From: Pigoraptor chileana | Taxonomy: Eukaryota; Opisthokonta; Filasterea | DNA length: 34,522 nt | Assembly: GCA_943704495.1 (NCBI GenBank) | Contig: CALSCR010001990.1 | Span: forward strand, 1-34,522 | Direction of reading: 5' to 3' | Shown: piece after piece, positions 8,879-19,900 of the stretch | Layout of the letters: every line of letters starts with the position of its first letter | Numbering within the stretch: position 1 is the first letter of the stretch | Translations under genes and position numbers: made by a program | Notes under the pieces: model-generated | Databases searched by the model: none | Told to the model about the DNA's origin: nothing | Seen by the model: only the letters and a program-made list of their open reading frames with translations

Positions 8879-11531
8879 TCACAGCAACGAGGGCGATGGT
8901 GGAGCCATCTCATTGTCAGTGCGGACGCAGCAGCCTACCCCGGCCTCCAACAACAGCACATCCGCATCGCCATCATACACAGCGCGTGTGTGGGGACAAC
9001 ATACAGTCTCCCATCCCAGCAAAATGGCGCGCGCACTTTCGGAATCGAACCCGTGACCTCCAAGATCAAGGGCGCGAATCGAGCGCTGTCGCCCGTGACA
9101 CAACATCCACTCTTCAAACGCTGATGCTATCGCAGTCGCATCTCCGTGCGCACGCCCCTTCGCAGCACCACCGACCTTGGATGACGAGCGCAATGCCAGC
9201 GGGGGATCGAGCAGTCTCTGTGATCTTTCATCGCCGTTGCCATGAAAGCGCAGCTGCTCTCCGCCACCACCAAAATCCCCGTCAAAATCAAACATGGCCT
9301 CTTCCTCGTCGCCAGTGTTGTCGTCGAATGGATTGTCTGCCCCGGCTGTGTTCCGCACCATTGCCATATCACATATGTCGTCAGTCGTCTCACTTTCGCC
9401 ACCAAATTGTGTAGCCGATGCAGCGTATCCGCCGTCAACAGAAGCAGTTGCTACAACATCAGTTGTTACATCAAATGCGCCTACGCGATTTTCCGACACA
9501 TTGATGGACACCGCAGCGAGGGACGACCCGCGCGCAAACGCACTCTTCACAATGTCAACAACAACGCCAACGCCAAGATCACACGCCGAGAAATCGATCG
9601 ACGCGATCTTCGGGAGAGCGAGCAGGGCGCGGGCGAGTACGCGGGCGCCCGCATCCGACAGGGATGGATTTCCACGGAGTGACACGCTTTCCAGTCCACA
9701 ACCACACGGCCTCTGGATTCCGCCGTCTGCATACATGCGGCCGTCGACAGCACAGTTGTCCACCTCTGCACCATTGTTGTTTCGCGAGACCAGCACGCGA
9801 GCAAGAATGGCGGCGCCGGCGGGAGTCACGCCAGCGCAATAGAGATCCAGGGTTCGCAGGGCACCCGCATGTATCATTGTGGCGATGGACACACACGAAT
9901 CGGCATCGATGATTGCGCAGTCTGCGAGGGACAGAGACATGCGATGACGATGGGTCATGGCAGCCCACAGTGACGCCTCGGTGTGGACAGCATCGGCGTC
10001 AGCGTCTCCACCGTCAGCGTCGGCGTTGGCGTCGGCGTTGGCGTCGGCGTGTGGATGGGCAATTGATGTGTCCCTCGTGCTCTGTCGCGTGACAACTGCG
10101 GCAATGCCTGCAACGGCGGCGGGCGTAAGTGATGTGGATGCAATATTCAGCTCCATGATGCAACTGCGTGGGCACAGCGACAACCTGCGAAATGCCGCTG
10201 CAAATGCGAGTCCGCCGTCACCGGTCCCGTGTCCAGACACAGCGTCGGGGTTAATACCGGCGTAACCATCGGGTGTCGTCGCAACCCCCGCTGAGCCACC
10301 GCAAACGTCGTTATCGCCGACATATAAAATTTTGAGAGACGATGCACGTGATTCGAGTGCCGATTGGAGCGAGGCGTCGGCAAAAAACGACGGACTCAAA
10401 CCACATCCGTCAAGGCTGCCATTGTGTCAAGGGAATGCAAGCAGCAATCTGAGCATTAGAAGACCCGAATTGGCAAAATCTGACCTGTACTCACTCGTAA
10501 TGGAAATGCCTACCCTCGCTTATAAGATAAACAGGAAAGAAGTGCCGCGGATATATACATATGGATAGTGCGGGCCGAACAGACACCCACCGCAACTCCT
10601 CCAGGCTTAGACAGGCCTCCAAGAGGGTGGCAATGGATTTTGCTGCAGGGGATTCGGCAGGCAACGACGACGCGCCACCGACACTCCCCACAGCGGTGGT
10701 GACGTCATTCCCGATCGCCACATTATGCGACAGGCGCAAAACACGCACAGCGCGGGCCGCCTCGCGAGAAAAGGCTTTACAAATGCGGTCGAGACCCACG
10801 TGACCAATGCAATTTCCAGTCAAATCCAGGGTAGCAAGGGACGGGAGGTGGAGGAGGAGCCCGTCCGCAAGCACCGCCGCCTCACCGTCCCCGATTGAAT
10901 TATGCCGCAGCGAAAGAGATGTGAGACTTGTCGCAGCGCGTAAGGCGTGAAAGACAGGGTGAGCGTTCCACACGCCACATATGCCCGCATGGTCCAGACA
11001 CACGGATAATATCGATGCCCCCGAGACAGGCGAGGCAAGCGATTCAAGTGCTGACATAACAGCGGGTATAGGAATTACTGCATGCGACGACTGAGAGACG
11101 GTTGCGCGGTGCACCAACTGGTGTTGGGGCACGCCACTGCCGCCGGGCTGGTTGTTGTGCGTCCATCCGGTGTTGCCGTGGCAGAGCGAGGCGTAGAGCT
11201 CGTGGAGAGGTCGCCATTTGACAGAGTCGATCACAGCGACGACCCTGTCCTCCGCCTTCAGGAGAGCGCAGAGAGAATCCCGCGCATTGACAATGTGCAC
11301 ACCATCCAGCCGAAACTCCCTGATGACGACATCCTGGCCCTTTGCTTCGCGGAATCTGAAATCGAATGGCATGCAATGCAGAAACAAACACCCAGGGAAA
11401 CGGTCAGATGTTGTGGCGCTGAAATGTCAGAGTACAGGACTGCTCAGACAAGCTCCTTTAACTAAAATTTCCAATACATATATGAATATGCGTCTCTAAC
11501 TCAGCCACACACACATAAGCAAACACACGGC

Positions 11532-11566
<35 letters not shown>

Positions 11567-14500
11567 CACACCCACAATACACTGGGACCCATGTGCTTTC
11601 ACAATCATTCCCACCGTTCCACGGCCTCAACAAACAGCCACGCGCACGTTGGGCTGTGTCCCGTCGCGGGAAGCACAGACTCGTACGGAATCATGAGGCT
11701 ACACTCCACGTCAAACATATCCTCAATCGTGTGCTGCGCCTTCCGCTTTCTCCGCTCGCCATCTCTGTTGTTGCCGTTGTTTGTGTCTCCGGGATCGTCA
11801 TCTTCGGGTAAGGAAACCTTTGCTTTCTCCCGTCCAAACAGAACCTCGACGCGCTTCACAACGGGTGGCGGCGGTGCATGCGCAGGTGCGGCGTGTGCTG
11901 TTTGCGGCATCAGGGCCTGGGATGCTCCCGACCGTTGGCTAGATGTTCGGTGAAGCGGAGCGACAGCAACGTCGCCGCGCTCGACACTCATCGCGTCGTA
12001 ATCGTAATCGTAATCGTAATCGCCGCCACCGTTGTCGTCCCCGTTGTTGTTCTTTGGATCAACGGCGACAGAGTCTCCATCCGAGACAGTGCTGGCAGTG
12101 CGCGCAACAGACGATGCGCGATCGAAACGAGCGAGAGACAGCCTGCGACCTCCGCCACCCGCCCGCCAGTCCATCGACGCCATACGCCCGGGTGGTGACA
12201 GTGGGGGCGGAAGGGGAGGTATGTCGTCTTCGTCGCTGTCATTCGCGCGCGGACGGATGCGATCCCGCGATAAGTGCTCACTCGCGCCACTCTTCCAATC
12301 CATCCGACCACCCGACTCACCACGCCCTCCGTCGACAGTGCCACTTGCGCCTCCGCCACCGTCTGCACCCTGCGTCAGCCTGCCACCCTCACGGCGCAAG
12401 TGACCACCCTGACCGGCCCCGGCACGTGCTCCTGCTGGGCGTGCCGCATACGCCGGTGCACGTGACCGTCCCCCAGCCGTTTGCGCTGGGCGGCGATGCG
12501 ATGACGCTGTTGTTCTGCGCCGCTTCAGCTTTGCTTCGCCGATATCATCCTCAATAAAGTCCCCCTCAAATACGGCACGTGATCGCCTCCGATCCTCCAC
12601 GCTGTTATTGTGCGTTGACCCGCGACTCCCGCGAGCATCCCGGCGACTGTCACTGCTGCCGAGTGTGCGCTTAGACACGCGCTTTTTTGGAGTGCTGTCT
12701 ACATCGTCGCCTTCGGCGGTGGCGCGCGAGGCCTCCCACTCGTCCTTCCGCGGGGCCGGTATGCCGGCTTTTGCACACAGCATCTTAACAACAGCGTGGC
12801 TCTCGGCGACCTGCATGGGTGTCTGACCGGCCCTGTTCTTGGCATCGAGAGGAGCGTTGTGTTCGAGGAGGACAGAGACGACGTCTTCTTGGCAGAATCG
12901 GCATGCATCGTGCAGTGGTGTCTCATCGTCAAGACCTTTCGCGAACATGTCAGCACCCCGCTACAGACGCGATTGATTCACACACGCATTTGGGGTTATT
13001 TTGTATGTGTGTGTGCGTGTGTGTGTGTGCGTGTGTGAGGGGGAGGCATATGTCAGAGAGAGTGCGTGGGTGAGAATTGTCCATTCCGCAGAAACGGGAG
13101 CAGACTTACACGAGTCAAGTAGGAGACTCATACATAGAAACCCCAACGACAACAACAGCAGCAGCAACAGCAAAAAACAACATCAGCAACAAACACTGAG
13201 ACGGCAAAATAAAATGCCCACCTCGATCAGCAACCTGACCATTTCCACCTCGCCGTGGTTGCATGCATCATGCAGCGGCGTCCATCCGGCATTGTCCTTT
13301 GCGTCAATGTCTGCGCCCGCAGTGAGAAGACGGTCCGCCTCGGCCACATTCCCGTTCTGTGCGGCGATGTGCAGCGGTGTCTCTCCCTTTTCGTTGCGCC
13401 GATTGACAGCCTTCTTGCTTCCCCCCGTGCGCCGCGACCGCCGCCCGGTCGCAGTCTCCATCATCACGGCCTCCAGTGCCTCTATTGTGCCCTCTTCGTC
13501 CTCGTCCGCGTCGCCAGTCGCGTGTGCATCGACATCACTCCCTTCGCCGCCGTCGCCATCCGACGCATACCCGGGTTCGTCCATCTCCACATCCCCTCCC
13601 ATTATATTGAAAAGCTCCTGTGCGCGAGTGCTCTCTCTCTCGGCCTCGATAGATGCACCGTCCAATTGAAGACACTCTGCAGACTTAATCCGAGCGCGAT
13701 ACTCCCATTTGGGCTCATTCGCAATCGATGCAGCGTTTGCGCATCGCATAAACACCGAGGCGAGCTCTCGGTAATCGAACGCGGTCACGTGCGAGTCCAT
13801 TGCCTTCTCCAAGCACACGGCGTGCTGCCATTGTGCGTCCACTTGGTCAATCCCACCGTCCTCGTAGTTGTTCGCCGCAGACGCAAACGCTCGGACCGCT
13901 CGACCAATGTCGCCGATTTCATGACACGTCATCCCCAGCGAGAAGTAAATGGCCCCGAGTCGATCTTTGGGCGCACTTTCCTCGCGCTCAATGAGCTGAG
14001 CCAACCGCTCGTAATGCGACGCCGCCGCCACACCCTGGTCCATGCCAGCCCGCAGGTCCCCCGCCCTCTCCAGTAATTCCGCCACCTGCGCCACTGCACG
14101 TGCGCGCGCGAGTGCATCCTCCCCTCCATCGCCACGCAGATCAACAACATCGTCTCCGTCGTCAATGGATTTAAGTGCGTCGGTGGCCTGTTGCAGCGAC
14201 TTCTCAGCTTCCTCGGCTCGCTTTTTGTTGAGAACGTATCGCTTTGTTAGTTTGATGTTCTCTGTTGCGCGTGCAACGCCTTCGTCCGAACCTAGCTCCG
14301 CCATGAGTCTGTGTGAGTGGGCGAATGCTTTTCCCGCCGATTCATGTTGTCCAGCCCGCAAGTGCGCAATGCCGAGTTGGTTTAGAATGTCGGCCTGGGG
14401 TGTTGCAGTTTGTTGTGAAAAGTTGTGTGGTCAGAATTGTTTAGGGCCGTGTCGAAAAGGGGGAAAAAAGAATAACATTTTGTAATGTGACTGTGAGAAT

Positions 14501-16003
14501 GGAGCAATATAGACAAAACAGGGGCACACATGCACGCACTCATGCGCACACACTTCAAGCACACAGACAAACACATAGAACAGACAATACGATACCTATC
14601 TCCATCTTGTCGCGCATGTCGTGAAAACGCAAACACAAACAACTAATTGACCCCTGGAAGAATAGAACAACGATGACAACACACACCTGTGCCTGCTTAT
14701 CCTGCGTGGACTTTGCAATGCGAATCCCATCCTTAAGCACGAGCACGGCCTCCGTCGTGCGTCCTGTTGATGCATATGTTGATCCAAGAAGAACGAGGGC
14801 GCGCAATTCGCACTCCTTCAGCCCGCTCTCCCTGGCGACACGAAGCGACTCACTTGCATGGAATTCGGTGCGGTCAGCATTGTTCCTCAAGTCATACGCG
14901 TTGCCCAGATTGACGTGGACTCCGCAAAGCATTTCGGCTGCCTCCGACCGGGACACAGCGCTCTCAGATGACAGCTCCACGGCAAGCTGGTGTGCCCGCG
15001 TATATGCAGCGAACATCGCCTCCATCGTCTTTTCCTTCTTCTCGCGAGCATCCGACTTTGTCTTGCCATTGTTTTGCAATGCGTTGCCTCCCGAGTCCTG
15101 TGGCACGACATTCTCTTTGTTGCCCGTGCTAAGTACACCGCCAGCGGCATGTCGCCCGTCGCCGTCCTCGTCGTACAAATTTGCAGAGAGCAGATCAAGG
15201 AGAACATTTCCAATGCTAACTAGCGCACGCTGTTCCTCTACCTTGGAGCCTATGGCGACAGCGAAATCCCTGCAACGACAGTGCACCGTGCGTCCGAATG
15301 GGTGTGTGGGTTAACGTGTTTTTTGTGCTGGTCAGCAACTCTGGTTGATGTGTGTTCACGTTGATGTGTGTTCACGCAATGTGTACACATCCGTGTAATG
15401 AAGGAAAAACACGAACCACATAAGAGCACATAACTTCATACACACACGCAACACACACTCACACATACACACCCACACATACACAAGCACATGTACATAC
15501 ATAACACACAGAACACACGCACATGCACATCACAACACTACAGCCCACCTGAACACACGCAGCTCTCGCAAGGCTTCTCGCGGTTTGCCCATGTCCTGGT
15601 AACAGTCCCCGATATTTCTATAAATGGCGCCGGCGGTCGCATCTTTGGCATCGAGAAGCACAAGATGTCTCTCGTAAAACTCTATCGCCTTTCCATATTG
15701 ATGCTTGCGCTGAATGAAGAAGAAAAAAATATAAAGAATAACAGCAATGAATATATTGCGCACATAAGAAATGGTAATATATGTTTATGTTACAACTGCG
15801 CATACTTCCACAACAATTGTCTCTAGCCAGCGGCGCTTCTAAGTTGCCATATATCAAGCTCACGCAGACCACGAGGCGATGGCGCAATAAGCACATACCT
15901 GGAAGATGACACCAAGCTCCTGACAAACCTCCCGCTCTTTCGAAAGGTCACCAGACTGCTCGGCCGCCTTCAGCTGGGCGATGAGATCATTAATTCGGCC
16001 CAT
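8879..16003 (-). CDS. TONSL: TONSL/Tonsoku-like protein (TPR-ankyrin-LRR), seven exons
   Basis: Exons on the minus strand are 16003-15899, 15709-15549, 15269-14687, 14394-13222, 12960-11615, 11418-10591 and 10415-8879, all GT-AG and phase-consistent, giving 1910 aa (human is about 1378). TONSL with MMS22L reads unmethylated H4K20 on new chromatin and promotes homologous recombination at broken forks; it acts in the nucleus. Order seen: TPR helices (1 to about 540), an acidic patch rich in D/E (about 570-600), and ankyrin repeats (about 612-735) with GETPLHIAA, GWTPLHDACNHGEVEMVRLL and ETPLHDACRFC. Next is a long basic/disordered region, then a ubiquitin-like segment spanning the exon 5/6 junction (VEVLFGREKAKV to IREFRLDGVHIV), then RI-type leucine-rich repeats to the C-terminus. 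This order matches human TONSL. Pocket residues equivalent to human D559, W563, N571 and D604 are D650, W654, N662 and D692; E568 is D659. Hydrophilic Asp/Asn/Ala loops interrupt the LRRs. Confidence 0.93.
10012..10052. repeat. Coding GTCGGC/GTTGGC minisatellite (Asp-Ala-Asn-Ala run in TONSL)
   Basis: Short tandem units of GTCGGCGTTG type encode an alternating Asp-Ala/Asn-Ala run on the minus strand inside a loop of the TONSL LRR domain. The reading frame is kept, so length changes would add or remove residues without a frameshift. Confidence 0.6.
11536..11564. repeat. (AT)n microsatellite in TONSL intron 5
   Basis: A pure AT run of about 29 bases lies between the donor at 11614 and the acceptor at 11419, i.e. 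within the fifth TONSL intron. Confidence 0.9.
11996..12022. repeat. Coding CGTAAT hexamer repeat (Asp-Tyr run in TONSL)
   Basis: Four tandem CGTAAT units on the plus strand encode Asp-Tyr repeats (DYDYDYDYD) on the minus strand in the disordered region of TONSL exon 5. Confidence 0.8.
13002..13037. repeat. (GT)n microsatellite in TONSL intron 4
   Basis: An imperfect GT repeat on the plus strand is (CA)n in the sense of the gene and ends about 40 bases before the exon 5 acceptor at 12961. Confidence 0.85.
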
Positions 16004-16971
16004 CGCAACCAAAATAGCATGCCACTTTGAGAGTTATGGACGGGTTGTTCTCATGTCATAGTCGGGTTTCGACATGCACACATTATTTTTTCCGCTAACT
16101 TTGCATTACCCGGGAAAATTCTTCCACTTTGGCCATATCTGCGATTAACTGTGTGGCACACTTCAACAGTGCCTTGGCGATTGGATTAATAAACACTTGA
16201 TCGCAGGGTCAACGCATTTGTTGATGCAAATCCTGTTGCAAAACGAGCCCCGTGTTCAAAAGCGATTCCCGCCAAATTGAAATGACGCACTAGAAGCGTC
16301 ACTGAATGTGATGTCGCAATGTCCAGACGGTTGTCGAAAATAATTGATCGCCTCATACGATTTTCATACCTAAGAGCGTAAAAGGCAATAATCAAGCGGT
16401 TGGTAACATCCTCAGCCAGTCCCATAACACCATTTCAGAGGTCACCCGCACCTCCAAAGCAGTGTGTGCGTGTGCACGCATCCCGCTTTTTCTTCATAAG
16501 GGTTTCTGCCTTGTGGCACGCGGCGCCTATCACGACGCCGTGCGGAATCGTCATCAAGAGATTTCGGAAACGTAATCTTTTGTAGTGGACTGGCTTGAGT
16601 GTACCAAAGCTGCCTCGCGCACGCACTCTGCCTTCCTGGCCGTTTGTCTTGGGACTCCTCTTGGGTCGACACGGCCTCCCCAAATTCTAAAAAGTAGGAA
16701 AGAAAAAAACTAAAGATGTGACAGGTGAAGATTGCTGTCTTGAAGGACGTGTGTGTGTGTGGCACAATGCTCGTAATCTGTCGGCAATCAAAGCTACGGT
16801 GCCACGAGTCGAAAACTGAACGAATGTTACTACTCCTGCTGCTAGTCGATGAGTCGGCGTGTGATGAATTCGCAAGGCGATAACGCAACCCATTTAATAC
16901 ATAAACAATACAATACAGCAACACCAACTGCACCACGATGTGCCACATCACACACTGCACTCATTCCCTTC
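16004..16971. other. Intergenic region between CEP57 and TONSL with an unassigned 172-aa frame
   Basis: A minus-strand frame is open from ATG 16960 to 16442 (172 aa), and a second minus frame covers 16683-16435. Both share the segment after a possible acceptor (TTTTTAG at about 16689). Further down, 16425-16186 is open and has donor-like GTATGA sequences. I could not join these into one phase-consistent gene and recognise no domain. CA-derived His-Thr runs suggest that much of it is non-coding. A small gene here is possible. The stretch must also hold the TONSL promoter. Confidence 0.3.
16893..16898 (-). promoter_or_regulatory. Candidate poly(A) signal of CEP57 (ATTAAA)
   Basis: ATTAAA on the minus strand lies about 75 bases downstream of the CEP57 stop codon (16972-16974), a usual distance for a 3' processing signal. 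Confidence 0.35.
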
Positions 16972-19900
16972 TTAACACTTTTTCCAGTAGACATGCACGG
17001 GACGCGCTGCCCTCGCTGTATGTGCGCCTGATCCAGTCAGCTTGAGAGACTCTTTGAGTGCCTTCACTCCCTTAAGCAACTCCCGTCTGCTCTGCACTGC
17101 CGTTGATGTGTCCCTGTCTCTGTAGTCAGCATGCTCAATGTGTGCTACATGGAGTGAGACGGGATCATTCTCCTCGTAGACGGCATGGTTGACTGGCCTG
17201 GAGCCCCGAGCGCGCTGCTTTAGTGGGGAGGAAGGTGTGCGCTTCTTGCTTGGAAGTGACGACGAGACACGCCCCGCCATTTTGCGAGCATGTCCACGCA
17301 GCATCGCAATATGCCTGGTGAACGAGTGGGGTGGAAAGGGTTACACATGATCCGTAAATAATAGGTGCTATAGACCCTATGGGGAGGTGGAAAAAAGTGA
17401 CATGTCGCATCAAATTATGCCCACATCATGCCATTACCAGTCAAAAACTACAGTATATGTCAACACAAAGATATTGGATTCAAGTCAGTGTGTTGAGGCG
17501 CTGCGCCCGTAGACTACACAGTCAAGTCCAAAGACAAACTTGAAATATAAGATCTGCATTGCAAAGCGCACAATGCAACACACCCACCGTCCCTTAGCAT
17601 CCATTTGATCCACCATCCGTCGTAGTCGTGTTGACACGTCCAGTGTGTCCACCCCAAGTCCAGCACGCACCCGACGCATCGCATCCGAAGAAAGTTTTTG
17701 GAATTCACTGAAAATTGGGAGAGCGTAATATTCGAGTTCAGTCGGTGTTGGATCGAACATACACGCACTACATGCACAATGTATAGATATACACACATAC
17801 ACACGTACATAAACACATACACAGCAGCAGCAGCGGCAGAAGCAACATCCTGGCCTTCAAAGAGAATGAACGCAGCCAGTCTGAAACAGCCACAGGAGAA
17901 ATACAAGACAAACAACTGAATAGCACAGAAAGACGCAAACGAGAGGTGAAGGAATACAGTAGGCGCTGTGCCCATGGACTCCAACAAGTGGACGACGAGA
18001 GAGATGGACTTAAAACTCACAAGCTAATCTGGCTGAGTTCATCCTCAAGGCAGTCGATCACCGCAGCGAGATGCGAGGGCGACTCAACTCCACGCACTGG
18101 CCGCACTCCCCGCTCCGCACACACCGGGCACGCGGACGCATTGTGTGCTTTCAGCAGTGCCATCACCTCTTGCACGTTCGCAACAACATTGTGGGACGGC
18201 GAGGTCGACTGGCAGCAACAGCAAATGGTCCCATCATGACGCATGTCACGCACGGAGATGGTTAAATTAAGTGTACGACAAAGTCAGAAGCCCCGTCCTG
18301 TCAAGAGCATGCCCACTAGGATCACGACAGACAAACACAGTACCACTTATTCACACAAAGCAGGGAAAGCAACGCACCTTTCCAACAACAAATGGAACAT
18401 CGCCCTCGAGCGCACCCGTCGCAGAGGATGTGGATGCGCCGCCGCGTCGTCGTCTTTGGTCATCTCCCGGCTGATCCAATGCAGCCCCCCGACGTGCGGC
18501 CTCCTTCTTCGCCTGTTATTGTGCGGTGAAGATATGAGTATGAAGGACATTTGCGTTTAAGTATTGACACTAGTGCAAGCTTATTCCACGGGCTGCGCTG
18601 CCTGATATTGTGCGGTGTATTCAAGCATTGACACAAGAGACACAAGACACAAGTGACACAAGAGACACAAGAGTCACTGACACAAGTGCAAGTTCAATCC
18701 ACACCCACCCGCAACTCTGATTCGGTTACGATGCGGCGCACACGTTCCTCATCCACCTCGTCCTCTAACTGCCTAATTCGCTCCTGCATGTCATCAAGGA
18801 CCCACAGAACCGCAATGGATATCGGCGACAAAACAACACATTTCGGGGTTAATGATCCACACAAATAATGTTTGCACACGTAATCCTTTCAAAGTGCCAG
18901 CCACAACAATAACATTGCAAAACAGAGAAAGCAAAGAGAAAAGAAAAACGACACTCGAGCAAGCACAAACCTCCGATGCGACAAACTTTTCCTCGAGCTT
19001 CGTGCTCTTGGATCGGATCGCATCAAACACAGACGCAACACCCCCGGATTCCCCTCCTGCTGTTGCTTTGGAAACGGGAACAAAGGCGGACGCCACACCA
19101 GCCTCAGAGGCCGTGTCCGTATTGTCCAAATCCCTGCGCTCTGGCTTGTGGCGACCAGAAGACACCCGCGTTGTGCGTGACGCCGCGCCGTTTTCCTCGG
19201 AGTCCGAACTAGTGAATGATTCATCGTGCGCAGCTTTGCGCCTTTCCTTTTCAGCGGATTCGACCCGCCTTTGTCTGCGACTGAGCTTCTCTGGTGATGG
19301 GTCAGTCGCGCCCTTGTCGGGTGCAAAACATTTCCGTTCGTCAACAATGCCAGTGTCGTTTCGATACCCATGTCGCCTGTCTTGCCTCTCTTCCGTGCGC
19401 TCTTCGGCGTGGTCGCCCTCAAATTGTTCGTGTGTTTTTCGCTCGTGTTGGCGACGTTCGACCCTTTCACGCGTCCTCGCCGTACTATCGGTACGTGAGC
19501 GAGAGTCAGACTCCATCTCCCGACGATGACTGTGGTTCGAACCCTCATCAAAGCCATCCTCAACTATCTCCGTGCGAATCACTTCTTTTTCGCTCTTTCG
19601 CCTCAACGGAGACTCGCGCAAGTTTGACGTCGGGTGACGCAGGCGCTCTTCACCGACATCGCTTTCCTCAGACTGAATCACTTCTTTTTCGCTCTTTCGC
19701 CTCGACGGAGACTCGCGCAAGTTTGACGTCGGGTGACGCAGGCGCTCTTCACCGACATCGCTTTCCTCAGACTGAATCACTTCTTTTTCGCTCTTTCGCC
19801 TCGACGGAGACTCGCGCAAGTTTGACGTCGGGTGACGCAGGCGCTCTTCACCCAGATCACTTTCCTCTGACTCGACAGTGAAGTCTGACCGGCCCGTGCG

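Noticed and set aside
9030-9070. tRNA T-arm-like sequence GGGTTCGATTCC on the minus strand
   Set aside because: Acceptor, D and anticodon stems do not pair properly, and the stretch is in-frame coding sequence of the TONSL LRR domain.
19577-19873. CRISPR-like regularly spaced repeat
   Set aside because: The whole 99-bp period is repeated with no variable spacers, and it is in-frame coding sequence in a eukaryotic gene, so it is a coding tandem repeat.
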